In this document: positions 15,021 through 23,306 of the stretch, piece by piece
Layout of the letters: each line of letters begins with the position of its first letter
How positions within the stretch are numbered: the first letter of the stretch is position 1
Program-made: the position numbers and the translations under genes
Source: CANGYM01 sp044235825
GTDB taxonomy: Bacteria; Pseudomonadota; Alphaproteobacteria; JAJTHO01; CANGYM01
Direction: 5' to 3'
DNA: 31,012 bases
NCBI GenBank assembly: GCA_044235825.1
Contig: JBIIHL010000015.1
Coordinates: 1 to 31,012 of the forward strand
Notes under the pieces: model-generated
Database searches by the model: none
What the model saw: only the letters and a program-made list of their open reading frames with translations
Told to the model about the DNA's origin: nothing

Positions 15021-16580
15021 ATGATCTCTGCCCCTGCTATTGTTGTTGGTCATAGCGTTTCGCCTGAGGCGGATGCTCTTTTAACCCCTGAGGCTCTATC
15101 GTTTCTGGCCGATCTTCATCGCCATTTTGATCCTGAGCGGCGGGTTTTGCTGCAAATGCGGCGCACGCGGCAACAGCAAAGGGATGCGGGCGCATTGCCA
15201 AATTTCTTAAAAGAAACCGCCCACATCCGGCAGGATCCCCACTGGAGGATTGCCAGCATTCCCAGAGATTTGATGGATCGCCGCGTAGAAATCACTGGAC
15301 CGGTGGACCGCAAAACCGTCATTAACGCCCTAAACTCCGGTGCCAACGGCTTTATGGCAGATTTTGAAGATTCCACGGCCCCCACGTGGAGCAACATTCT
15401 GCAGGGTCAGGTGAATCTGTATGATGCTGTGCGGCGGACCCTGCATTTGATAACAAAGACCAAAACCTATACCCTATCGGAGACACCGGCAGTTTTGATG
15501 GTCCGCCCCAGAGGCTGGCATTTAACTGAGGCCCACGTTCAGGTGGACGGCGCCTCAATGTCGGCCAGTCTGTTTGATTTTGGCCTGTTTGTGTTTCACA
15601 ATGCGGCGGCTTTGCTGGCACGGGGAACGGCCCCCTACTTTTATCTGCCTAAATTGGAAAGCCATCTTGAGGCCCGTTTATGGCGCAGTGTCTTGGAACG
15701 CGCTGAACATCTTTTGGACCTCCCCGAAGGAACGTTTCGGGTAACGGTGCTGATTGAAACCCTTGGGGCGGCTTTTGAATCCGAAGAAATCCTGTATGAA
15801 CTGAAAAATCACATTGTGGCCCTGAACTGTGGCCGATGGGATTATATGTTCAGTTATATCAAAAACCTTCGGGCCCATCCCCATTATCTTTTGCCGGATC
15901 GGGCCTGTGTGACGATGCAAACGCCCATGATGAATGCCTATGTGCGTTTGGTGATTGCGGCGTGTCACAAACGGGGGGCCTATGCCATGGGGGGCATGGC
16001 GGCTCAGATTCCCATTAAAAACAATCCAGAAGCCAACGAGGAAGCCCTTGCCCGCGTTCGGGCGGATAAAGAGCGCGAAGCCCGCCTGGGCCATGATGGA
16101 ACATGGGTAGCCCATCCAGGGTTGGTGTCATTGGCGCGGCAGGCCTTTCCGCGCATAGATCAGCGGGATATCATTCCGGATGTATCGGACATAACCCCGT
16201 CATTGCTGTTAACCCCCCCTGAGGGAACTTTGACAGAAGAAGGCCAGCGCATGAACATGCGTGTGGCGATGACGTATCTGGCCTTTTGGTTATCCGGTGT
16301 GGGATGTGTTCCTATCCATCATTTGATGGAGGATGCCGCCACAGCAGAAATTTGCCGCGCCCAATTATGGCAGGCCCTGCGCCATGGTGTGACCCTCAGC
16401 GACGGACGAACCTTCTCGCGGGACCTTTTTGATCTTTGGTTTGCCCAAGAATCTGAAGCCTTAGATGTTCCCAAAAACGCAGCGACGGCCCAAAGCGTGC
16501 TGTATGATCTATGCGTGCGGGAGGATTTTGTGGATTTTCTGACCTTACCCGCCTACGACCGCTTGATCCAAACAGTATGA
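15021..16580 (+). CDS. aceB: malate synthase A
   Basis: A 519-residue cytoplasmic enzyme that condenses glyoxylate with acetyl-CoA to give malate, the second step of the glyoxylate bypass. The family signature is intact as KNHIVALNCGRWDYMFSYIK (about residue 260). Also present are GFMADFEDSTAPTW, VRPRGWHL and the C-terminal GVGCVPIHHLMEDAATAEI with its catalytic Asp region. I start at ATG 15021 because the residues from GTG 14988 are hydrophobic and unlike the family. Isocitrate lyase is not in the window. The presence of this enzyme implies growth on acetate, fatty acids or PHB-derived acetyl-CoA, which fits the nearby phaR. Confidence 0.95.
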   Translation: MISAPAIVVGHSVSPEADALLTPEALSFLADLHRHFDPERRVLLQMRRTRQQQRDAGALPNFLKETAHIRQDPHWRIASIPRDLMDRRVEITGPVDRKTVINALNSGANGFMADFEDSTAPTWSNILQGQVNLYDAVRRTLHLITKTKTYTLSETPAVLMVRPRGWHLTEAHVQVDGASMSASLFDFGLFVFHNAAALLARGTAPYFYLPKLESHLEARLWRSVLERAEHLLDLPEGTFRVTVLIETLGAAFESEEILYELKNHIVALNCGRWDYMFSYIKNLRAHPHYLLPDRACVTMQTPMMNAYVRLVIAACHKRGAYAMGGMAAQIPIKNNPEANEEALARVRADKEREARLGHDGTWVAHPGLVSLARQAFPRIDQRDIIPDVSDITPSLLLTPPEGTLTEEGQRMNMRVAMTYLAFWLSGVGCVPIHHLMEDAATAEICRAQLWQALRHGVTLSDGRTFSRDLFDLWFAQESEALDVPKNAATAQSVLYDLCVREDFVDFLTLPAYDRLIQTV

Positions 16581-16685
16581 CAAGGCTTTGGATTTTTGCA
16601 TTCTCTTGCAGCGAAAGGGAAATCGTGGTCTAAAAAGAAGTCAGATGTATTCTGATTCGTTGTTTATTATCTTTTTTGGGTTTTG

Positions 16686-17528
16686 ATGCACGCCATTGCT
16701 GCCATTTCTCTGGTTGATCTTTGGAAAACCTATAAGGGGCAAGAAGTCCTGCGCGGTGTCTCTTTGGTGGCAGAGGAACATGATGTTGTCACCATCGTGG
16801 GCAGCAGTGGATCGGGAAAAACCACATTGCTGCGGTGTATCAACCTGCTGGAAATTCCCGATGCGGGGGAAATCAGAATTCAGGATGAATTGGTGGAAAT
16901 CAGCCATTCCCGTGCTTTGTCTAAACCCGTACGCGCCAAACAGGTCCAGCGTCTGCGCCGGATGATCGGTATGGTGTTTCAGCAGTTTAACCTGTGGAGC
17001 CACATGACCATTTTGGAAAATGTCATCGAGGCCCCCATCCATGTTTTGGGCCTTTCTAAAAAAGAGGCCATCGAACGCGCGGACCATTACCTGAACAAAG
17101 TCGGTTTGCTGCGCAAAAAAAACGAATACCCTATTGTTCTTTCCGGCGGGGAAACCCAACGTGCAGCCATTGCCCGTGCACTGGCCATCGAGCCCAAAGT
17201 CGTTTTGCTGGATGAACCCACCTCTGCGCTGGACCCCGAATTGGTGGGGGAAGTTCTGGGGGTGATCCGCGGGATTGTTGAGGAAGGCCGCACCGTGGTC
17301 ATGGTCACCCATGAAATGCAGTTTGCCTTTGAAATTTCAACGCAGGTTTTGTTTTTACAGCAGGGGAAAATTGCAGAACAAGGCCCCCCCGCCACCATCA
17401 TGACGGCCCCGAAAACAGAGGCCTTTCAAAAATTTCTCATGCGGTTTTCAGACAGCCGGCACTTTATACGGCATGCCCCTGCTGCCGGTCATTCTCGGCG
17501 CTGGGACATGTGGGACCCAGGCCTTTAA
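16686..17528 (+). CDS. polar amino acid ABC transporter ATPase (HisP/GlnQ type)
   Basis: A 280-residue ABC ATPase with Walker A GSSGSGKTT (about 37-45), Q-loop VFQQFNLWSHMTILEN, signature LSGGETQRAAIARAL, Walker B VVLLDEPTSALDPE and switch His in MVTHEM. The insert VQRLRRMIGMVFQQFNLW and the overall length match HisP/ArtP-like importers of polar amino acids. The signature has LSGGE instead of the common LSGGQ, a tolerated change. ATG 16686 is the start; only weak ribosome-site sequence precedes it. No permease or binding-protein gene is adjacent, so the partner subunits must be encoded elsewhere. phaR follows after 37 bases. Confidence 0.88.
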   Translation: MHAIAAISLVDLWKTYKGQEVLRGVSLVAEEHDVVTIVGSSGSGKTTLLRCINLLEIPDAGEIRIQDELVEISHSRALSKPVRAKQVQRLRRMIGMVFQQFNLWSHMTILENVIEAPIHVLGLSKKEAIERADHYLNKVGLLRKKNEYPIVLSGGETQRAAIARALAIEPKVVLLDEPTSALDPELVGEVLGVIRGIVEEGRTVVMVTHEMQFAFEISTQVLFLQQGKIAEQGPPATIMTAPKTEAFQKFLMRFSDSRHFIRHAPAAGHSRRWDMWDPGL

Positions 17529-17565
17529 ACCCATCACGCTTTAACCAACCAAGGGAAGGACCATT

Positions 17566-18129
17566 ATGACAGAATCCCCCATCGTCATTAAAAAATACGC
17601 CAACCGCCGTTTATACAATACAGAAGAAAGCCGGTATATTACCCTGCGGGATCTGTCGGTTTTGGTGAAACAGGACAAAACCTTTGTGGTTCAGGACGCC
17701 AAAACGGGGGAGGATATGACCCGTTCTGTACTAGCGCAGTTGATTCTGGATTTGGATGTCACCAACGAAGCCCCCCTGTTGCCCGTGGATTTTCTGCGGC
17801 ATCTGGTGCGGTTTTATGATGATCGGCTTCGCTCCTTCATTCCATCCTATTTGGATATGGCCATGACGGTGTTTTCCGAAAACCAAGAGCGCATGAACAC
17901 CTATGTGCATCAGGCTTTAACCCCCTTTGACGATGTCCGCCGGTGGTATCGTGGCTGGTTTCAGCAATCGTTTTCCTTTTTTCAGCCGTTTCCTTTTTTG
18001 CATCGCAATCCTTTTGCCCCTTCAGCCCCTGAACCCACGGCAGAGGCCTCCCAAATCCAAGCCTTGCAAACGGAAATTGAACGCCTTAAACAGGAACTCC
18101 TTGCCCTAAAAGGGCCTAAAACACGCTAA
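17566..18129 (+). CDS. phaR: polyhydroxyalkanoate synthesis repressor PhaR
   Basis: A 187-residue regulator with the PHB/PHA accumulation DNA-binding domain at the N terminus (IKKYANRRLYNTEESRYITL, residues 8-27) and the following PHB-binding repeat LPVDFLRHLVRFYDD. The C terminus (about 160-183) is a coiled coil of Glu/Leu/Lys heptads. PhaR binds both nascent PHB granules and promoters of phasin and PHB genes, releasing DNA when polymer accumulates. A strong ribosome site AAGGGAAGGA precedes the ATG. It begins a rightward group phaR-bcp-fzlA-cobA with short gaps. No PHB synthase or phasin gene is in the window. Confidence 0.92.
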   Translation: MTESPIVIKKYANRRLYNTEESRYITLRDLSVLVKQDKTFVVQDAKTGEDMTRSVLAQLILDLDVTNEAPLLPVDFLRHLVRFYDDRLRSFIPSYLDMAMTVFSENQERMNTYVHQALTPFDDVRRWYRGWFQQSFSFFQPFPFLHRNPFAPSAPEPTAEASQIQALQTEIERLKQELLALKGPKTR

Positions 18130-18164
18130 AAAAACCAAGGACAAAAAACGAAAGGATTTTCCTG

Positions 18165-18647
18165 ATGTCTTCTTCTTTCCCTGTTGTTGGTCAGCCAGCC
18201 CCAGTATTTTCTGTCACCGATGAAACAGGAAAACCCGTTTCCCTGTCAGATTTTTTGGGTTCGTACGTGGTTTTGTATTTTTATCCCAAAGACGACACCC
18301 CCGGATGCACCAAAGAGGCCTGTAGCTTTCGCGACCACTTGGAAACCTTAACCGCCCAAGGGATTGTCGTTTTGGGGGCCAGTCGGGATGATGCGGCCCA
18401 GCACAAAAAATTCATTCAAAAATACAATCTGAATTTTCCTTTGTTGGTGGATCCGGATGGCGCTTTGTGCGCCGCTTACGGCACATGGGGCGAAAAAAGC
18501 ATGTATGGAAAAACCTATATGGGCGTTTCCCGAACAACGTTTATTATTGACCCCAAGGGAACACTGATTCACATCATCACCAAAGTATCCGTTGAAACCC
18601 ACGCCAAGGATGTGGAAGCCATCATCAAAGCCCACCGAGAGGCTTAA
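18165..18647 (+). CDS. bcp: thioredoxin-dependent peroxiredoxin Bcp (PrxQ type)
   Basis: A 160-residue atypical two-cysteine peroxiredoxin reducing hydrogen and lipid peroxides with electrons from thioredoxin. The active site is YPKDDTPGCTKEACSFRD, with peroxidatic Cys48 and resolving Cys53 five residues on, the Bcp arrangement. The C-terminal part, YMGVSRTTFIIDPKG, includes the conserved catalytic Arg. AAAGGA lies about ten bases before the ATG. It sits 35 bases after phaR and 13 bases before the GST-like gene, probably in one transcript. Confidence 0.95.
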   Translation: MSSSFPVVGQPAPVFSVTDETGKPVSLSDFLGSYVVLYFYPKDDTPGCTKEACSFRDHLETLTAQGIVVLGASRDDAAQHKKFIQKYNLNFPLLVDPDGALCAAYGTWGEKSMYGKTYMGVSRTTFIIDPKGTLIHIITKVSVETHAKDVEAIIKAHREA

Positions 18648-18660
18648 TCCAAATCCTGTT

Positions 18661-19341
18661 ATGAGCGAATCCCCCTTTACCCTTTATTATCATTGGCTAT
18701 CGCCAGCCTGTCGGTTTGTCATGGCGGTAATGGCGGAATATGGGATTCCCTATCAAAAGGTTTTGGAAAAAACGTGGGAACGTCGCAAAAAATTCTATCA
18801 AATCAACCCTGCCGGTACGGTCCCTGTTTTGGTCTCTGCTAAGGGGGATGTGTTTGTGGAATGGTATGCGATTATCGAGGCCCTGCATGATACCCCCCAG
18901 GCGGGATCTCTCCTGCCCCTGTCGGTGCGGGACAAGGCAGAGGTGCGCCGTCTGATTTTCTGGTTTATGACCTCATGCGACCGTGAAGTCACGGATTATC
19001 TGTTGCAGGAAAAGGTGTTTAAACGTTTTCTTCGTGATAATACGCCCAATGCCTCTGCCCTGCGGGCGGGTTTGACGAATTTGCGCACGCATTTGGGGTA
19101 TATTGATTTTTTGATGGAACGACGTCACTGGCTGGCGGGGGATCAACTGAGCTTGGCTGATTTTGCCGCCGGTGCCCATGTGTCGTGTATGGATTATCTG
19201 GGGCATGTGCCTTGGCAGGACTTTAATGATGCCAAAGACTGGTATACCCGTCTAAAATCCCGCCCCAGTTTTCGGTGTATTTTAGAAGATGTGGTGCCCA
19301 GCGTCCCGCCTGTGCCCTCATTCGCAGCTTTGGATTTTTAA
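18661..19341 (+). CDS. fzlA: GST-fold protein, probable FtsZ-localized protein FzlA
   Basis: A 226-residue glutathione-S-transferase-fold protein. The N-terminal thioredoxin-like half contains YYHWLSPACRFVMAVMAEYG and INPAGTVPVLV. The helical half contains RHWLAGDQLSLADFAAGAH and SRPSFRCIL, and the protein ends FAALDF, close to the aromatic-x-x-LDF ending of alphaproteobacterial FzlA. FzlA binds FtsZ filaments, curves them and is needed for septal wall activation in Caulobacter. A plain GST or SspA-like role cannot be excluded. I start at ATG 18661 because the longer frame overlaps bcp and adds unrelated residues. ftsZ and ftsW both occur in this window. Confidence 0.75.
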   Translation: MSESPFTLYYHWLSPACRFVMAVMAEYGIPYQKVLEKTWERRKKFYQINPAGTVPVLVSAKGDVFVEWYAIIEALHDTPQAGSLLPLSVRDKAEVRRLIFWFMTSCDREVTDYLLQEKVFKRFLRDNTPNASALRAGLTNLRTHLGYIDFLMERRHWLAGDQLSLADFAAGAHVSCMDYLGHVPWQDFNDAKDWYTRLKSRPSFRCILEDVVPSVPPVPSFAALDF

Positions 19342-19350
19342 GGGGATTCT

Positions 19351-20100
19351 TTGTCTTTGAATGAATCTTTGCTTAATGCCTTCCCTACCCTTTCCCCTGG
19401 CCATGTCTGGTTGGTGGGGGCGGGCCCTGGGGATGTGGGTTTGTTGACGTTGCATGCGCTCAGTGCCCTAAAACAGGCCGATGTGGTTTATTATGACGCT
19501 TTGATCCCTCAGGATATTTTAACGTTAACCCCTGCCACCTTGATTTATGCCGGAAAAAAAGCAGGGGAATCCTGCCGTCAGGATCGCATCACGCAGGATC
19601 TGATTGATGCGGCCCGCGCCGGCCACCGTGTGGTGCGCCTGAAAGGCGGGGATCCTTTGGTGTTTGGTCGGGGTGGAGAGGAAATGCAGGCCCTGCATGC
19701 CGCGGGTATCCCCTGCCGGATTATCCCTGGCGTGACCGCCGCCCAAGGGGCCGCCGCCTGCAGCCAAATTCCCCTGACGCACCGTGATTATAACAGTGCA
19801 GTGACGTTTCTTTCTGGGCATCAGGCGGAAACCCTTTACGGCGAAGCATGGCATGACATTGGCCTGCGTTCCCCCCTGCTGGTGTTGTACATGGGGTTAA
19901 AAAATTTTGATAAAATCCGCCTTCGGCTGCTGGAGATTGGCCGCTGCCCCACCCAGCCCGTGGCTTTTATCAGCGCCGCCACGACCCCCCAACAAAAAAC
20001 AGTTTTTACAACCTTGGGCGAAAGTTTGGCCATTTGGCCCCACCTATCTGGCCCCACCATTATTATGATTGGGGACGGTGTTGGGGCAAATCAGGGTTAA
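19351..20100 (+). CDS. cobA: uroporphyrinogen-III C-methyltransferase (SUMT)
   Basis: A 249-residue tetrapyrrole methylase that makes precorrin-2 from uroporphyrinogen III, the entry to siroheme and cobalamin. Motifs in order: WLVGAGPGDVGLLTL, YDALI, RVVRLKGGDPLVFGRGGEE, IPGVTAAQGAAA, IPLTHRDYNSAVTFLSGH. It is the stand-alone enzyme without the CysG dehydrogenase/ferrochelatase part. The start is TTG 19351, with AAGGGG five bases upstream; no ATG exists nearby in frame. It ends the phaR-bcp-fzlA-cobA group and converges with purQ, 19 bases away. No sulfite reductase or cobalamin gene is visible here. Confidence 0.92.
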   Translation: MSLNESLLNAFPTLSPGHVWLVGAGPGDVGLLTLHALSALKQADVVYYDALIPQDILTLTPATLIYAGKKAGESCRQDRITQDLIDAARAGHRVVRLKGGDPLVFGRGGEEMQALHAAGIPCRIIPGVTAAQGAAACSQIPLTHRDYNSAVTFLSGHQAETLYGEAWHDIGLRSPLLVLYMGLKNFDKIRLRLLEIGRCPTQPVAFISAATTPQQKTVFTTLGESLAIWPHLSGPTIIMIGDGVGANQG

Positions 20101-20119
20101 TGTGCAAAAAAAACCTGTT

Positions 20120-20746
20120 TTATCCCAAAAAGGATTCGATGACTCTGCGTCCATCCGTCCCTAAACCCAAATCAGGATCCACAGCCCGCTCAGGATGGGG
20201 CATTAAACCCAAAACAGTTTTGCTTTCATTAAAAACCCCTGCGATGGCATCAACGGAACCGTTGGGATTATCGGTATAACGATAGGCAATACCGTCTTGA
20301 TCCTGCAAACGTGCCAGACCTGATGGGTCCAAAAGATAACACCCATCATGATGGGCAATGGGCATAGACAACGTTTGCTTGTCTTTCGCATCCTGCAAGG
20401 TCACAGTGCGATGGATAAATTTCAAACCTTGGTTGCGCCGCAGGGCCCCTGGCAACAGGTGGGCCTCTGTTAAAATTTGAAAGCCGTTACAGACCCCCAA
20501 AACCTTGCGACCTTGGTGGATATGGCGGCGGATTTCCGGCATAATCGCCGCATGGGTGGCCATGGTGCCACAGCGCAGATAATCGCCGTAGCTGAATCCC
20601 CCAGGCAGAGCCACCAGATCCACAGAGGGCAAAGCGGTGTCTTGGTGCCAGATCATAAGGGGGGCCACCCCCGTGATGGTTTTCAGAGCCACGGCCATAT
20701 CCCGATCACAATTAGACCCAGGAAAAACAATAACCGCACTACGCAT
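20120..20746 (-). CDS. purQ: phosphoribosylformylglycinamidine synthase glutaminase subunit PurQ
   Basis: A 208-residue class I glutamine amidotransferase that supplies ammonia to PurL in purine synthesis. It starts MRSAVIVFPGSNCDRD, typical of PurQ, so ATG 20746 is preferred over the longer frame. The nucleophile is Cys86 in LGVCNGFQIL, and the His/Glu pair of the triad is in LMPHPERA near the C terminus. GGFSYGDYLRCG is also conserved. The start lies eight bases inside the end of nuoC, an unexpected partner. purS and purL, its usual neighbours, are not in the window. Confidence 0.95.
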   Translation of the reverse strand: MRSAVIVFPGSNCDRDMAVALKTITGVAPLMIWHQDTALPSVDLVALPGGFSYGDYLRCGTMATHAAIMPEIRRHIHQGRKVLGVCNGFQILTEAHLLPGALRRNQGLKFIHRTVTLQDAKDKQTLSMPIAHHDGCYLLDPSGLARLQDQDGIAYRYTDNPNGSVDAIAGVFNESKTVLGLMPHPERAVDPDLGLGTDGRRVIESFLG

Positions 20747-21404
20747 GGGAAGATTTCTCGTTGGGGGTGGCTTTTTCATCCCCTGGTAAGACAGAACGAA
20801 TCCCCTCCCAAGGGCTTTCAAAGTCAAAGGTTCGGAAGGCTTGGTTGAGGTGTACAGGCTCGTACACTACCCCTTGACGGTCGGGATCATAGCGCACTTC
20901 TACATAACCGGTTAACGGGAAATCCTTGCGCAGGGGGTGTCCCTCAAAACCATAATCCGTTAAAATACGACGCAAATCAGGGTGATCCGCAAAGCGAATG
21001 CCCAGCATGTCCCACGCTTCTCTTTCCCACCAATTGGCCACCGGAAATAGGGGGATCAATGTAGGGACGAGCAAACCCTCCTTCACCGCCACCTTAAGGC
21101 AGACCCGCATATTATAACGCAAAGACAAAAACTGATACACAACGTCAAAACGACTGTCTCGGGCTGGATAATCCACGCCGGCAATATCCATCAACTGATG
21201 ACAAAGGATGGCAGGATCATCGCGCAAAAAACGGACAACATCCACAAGGTTGCGTGTATCGGTCCGCAGCGTCAGGGTTCCAAAGCGGGTGGATTCCACG
21301 GACACCAAGCCACCGAAACGGCTTTCTATCACTTGAACCACCGTATCTAAAGTGGATGGGGGAGGCGTATAAAACATGACAGGCCCAAAGTCCTCTTTTT
21401 TCAT
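20739..21404 (-). CDS. nuoC: NADH-quinone oxidoreductase subunit C (NuoC, 30-kDa type)
   Basis: A 221-residue subunit of the peripheral arm of complex I. Conserved stretches include DIAGVDYPARDSRFDVVYQFLSL, WWEREAWDMLGIRFADHPDLRRILTDYGFEGHPLRKDFPLTGY and VRYDPDRQGVVYEPVHLNQAFRTFDF, the family core in correct order. The C-terminal tail is longer than the core and overlaps purQ. It is not fused to NuoD. Neither nuoB nor nuoD is adjacent, so the gene has left its usual operon. The start at 21404 has no good ribosome site; an ATG at 21377 is an alternative. ftsZ lies 99 bases upstream and may be co-transcribed. Confidence 0.95.
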   Translation of the reverse strand: MKKEDFGPVMFYTPPPSTLDTVVQVIESRFGGLVSVESTRFGTLTLRTDTRNLVDVVRFLRDDPAILCHQLMDIAGVDYPARDSRFDVVYQFLSLRYNMRVCLKVAVKEGLLVPTLIPLFPVANWWEREAWDMLGIRFADHPDLRRILTDYGFEGHPLRKDFPLTGYVEVRYDPDRQGVVYEPVHLNQAFRTFDFESPWEGIRSVLPGDEKATPNEKSSHA

Positions 21405-21503
21405 GATCTATCTGGTATCATGCCTAAGGGGGATTGGCAATCCCTGATCAAGGGGTCAATCAACGGCAAGTCTTTCCCTCCCCTTTGTATGGGGCCCCTG
21501 TTG

Positions 21504-23135
21504 TTATTTTCGTCTTAAAAAGGCGGGTATCTCAAGTTCTTCATCCACCGCGGGCAGGGGGGAGGATTTCTGAGAGTCCTGTTTTGTAGCCTCGGAAATG
21601 GTTTCAAGGGATTGACTACGATGAGATGCAGAAGGCTCCCCCTTCCCAGGTTTTCCAGAAACCGTTTGGGCCAAACGACCAAAAAGAGACGGCTTTGAAG
21701 AAGACGCATCCGTAATGTCAGGAAGTGGTGAAAAAGAAGACGAAACATCACGAGCAGAAGAATGCGTCTGGGCAGAAGAAACAGGGGCAACAAACGGGCT
21801 TTCTGGGCGCGTCGCAGGGTTCACCAAAACCGTAGGCGCAGCCGCAATGGGTTCAGGGGCCGAAACTGTCTCTAAGCGAGGGGGGACAACCTCAGCCCGC
21901 ACGTCAGCACGAACTGGAGGGGGGGTCATAAAGACACCAGAAACATCTTCAGCAAACTCCCTATGAGGATAGGGGGCGGAAGACTGTTGCAGCGCCGCCA
22001 TCCCTACGCCTTGGCCAGCCACAGGATACCCACCCGCGGCCGCACTATGAGGAGCAGGATGTTGGGGGGCGTAGCTGGGGGCATAACCGGCAACAGGAGC
22101 CGGTGCTGGGGTTGCCGAAACAGGGGACCGCGAGACATGGTCAATGGGTTTGGCCGCAGGACGAGGGGCAGCGTCAATGCCTGTGGCCACAATGGAAATC
22201 CGAATTTTCCCCTGAACACTGTCATCAAAGGTCGAACCAAAAATGATGTTGGCATCGGCGTCAACCTCTTCGCGGATGCGGTTGGCGGCTTCGTCAATTT
22301 CAAACAGGGTCATATCCTTGGAACCGGTGATGTTAATCAAAACACCTCGGGCGCCTTTCATGGATACATCATCCAGCAAAGGATTGGAAATGGCGGCCTC
22401 GGCGGCGGTGACGGCGCGGTTTTCGCCCTCGGCCTCTCCGGTGCCCATCATGGCTTTGCCCATTTCCATCATTACGGTGCGGATATCCGCAAAATCCAGA
22501 TTCACCAATCCTGGCATCACCATCAAATCTGTAATGCCGCGAACGCCAGAATGCAGAACATCATCCGCCATTTTAAACGCATCGGCGAAGGTGGTTTTTT
22601 CATTGGCCAAACGGAACAGGTTCTGGTTGGGAATCACAATCAGGGTATCCACAACCTGTTGCAGAGCATCCAGTCCAGCCTCGGCCAGACGCATGCGGTG
22701 GGCACCTTCAAAATGAAAAGGCTTGGTGACAACGCCCACGGTTAAAATGCCTTTTTCTCGGGCCACGCGGGCAATAACGGGCGCCGCCCCTGTGCCTGTC
22801 CCCCCGCCCATACCGGCAGTGATAAAGACCATGTTGCTGCCGTGCAGGTATTCAATGACTTCGTCCAAGGCCTCTTCTGCCGCTGCCTTTCCAATTTCCG
22901 GACGGGATCCCGCACCTAGGCCACGGGTGATGTTCATACCGAGCTGAACACGATTCGGGCATTCCGACTGGGCCAAAGCCTGCGCATCCGCATTGGCCAC
23001 GACAAATTCAATACCCTGCAGGTTGGCACGGATCATGTTATTCACAGCATTACCGCCAGCACCCCCCACACCAATGACGGTGATTTTGGGTTTTAAATCA
23101 AAATCATCTTTGGGAATGCTCATATGAATGGCCAT
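21504..23135 (-). CDS. ftsZ: cell division protein FtsZ with a long C-terminal linker
   Basis: A 543-residue tubulin-like GTPase that forms the cytokinetic ring. The GTP-binding core is intact: VIGVGGAGGNAVNNMI, the T3-loop stretch GAGSRPEIGKAAAEE, the signature GGGTGTGAAPV (109-119), and the T7-loop NLDFADIRTVM that completes hydrolysis. After about residue 320 comes a linker of roughly 200 residues rich in Pro, Ala and Ser. The conserved C-terminal peptide EELEIPAFLRRK follows; it docks membrane anchors and regulators. ATG 23135 has AAGAGG six bases upstream. It has its own promoter and is separated from the other dcw genes. Confidence 0.98.
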   Translation of the reverse strand: MAIHMSIPKDDFDLKPKITVIGVGGAGGNAVNNMIRANLQGIEFVVANADAQALAQSECPNRVQLGMNITRGLGAGSRPEIGKAAAEEALDEVIEYLHGSNMVFITAGMGGGTGTGAAPVIARVAREKGILTVGVVTKPFHFEGAHRMRLAEAGLDALQQVVDTLIVIPNQNLFRLANEKTTFADAFKMADDVLHSGVRGITDLMVMPGLVNLDFADIRTVMMEMGKAMMGTGEAEGENRAVTAAEAAISNPLLDDVSMKGARGVLINITGSKDMTLFEIDEAANRIREEVDADANIIFGSTFDDSVQGKIRISIVATGIDAAPRPAAKPIDHVSRSPVSATPAPAPVAGYAPSYAPQHPAPHSAAAGGYPVAGQGVGMAALQQSSAPYPHREFAEDVSGVFMTPPPVRADVRAEVVPPRLETVSAPEPIAAAPTVLVNPATRPESPFVAPVSSAQTHSSARDVSSSFSPLPDITDASSSKPSLFGRLAQTVSGKPGKGEPSASHRSQSLETISEATKQDSQKSSPLPAVDEELEIPAFLRRK

Positions 23136-23175
23136 GGAAACCTCTTAGGCAACGGGAAAATCACGATATCATCCG

Positions 23176-23204
23176 ATAGTACACACCTGCTTTGGGAATC
23201 ACAA
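23176..23204 (-). promoter_or_regulatory. candidate sigma-70 promoter of ftsZ
   Basis: On the minus strand TTGTGA (23199-23204) and TACTAT (23176-23181) are 17 bases apart. The predicted start near 23169 leaves a leader of about 34 bases that includes the AAGAGG ribosome site. Confidence 0.5.
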
Positions 23205-23231
23205 GGGGAAAATGGGCCATTCAACCCGCAG

Positions 23232-23254
23232 AAAACAGAGGATCTGTTTTTTTT
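23232..23254. terminator. hairpin with T-run between the iron permease gene and ftsZ
   Basis: AAAACAGA (23232-23239) pairs with TCTGTTTT (23243-23250) around loop GGA and is followed on the plus strand by four more T. On the minus strand the stem itself ends in TTTT. Both neighbouring genes are leftward, so it probably terminates the permease transcript ahead of the ftsZ promoter. Confidence 0.45.
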
Positions 23255-23306
23255 ATCAGAGATGAACAACACGCCCCCTATCTTGTCATGGGATCAACAT
23301 AAAGTT

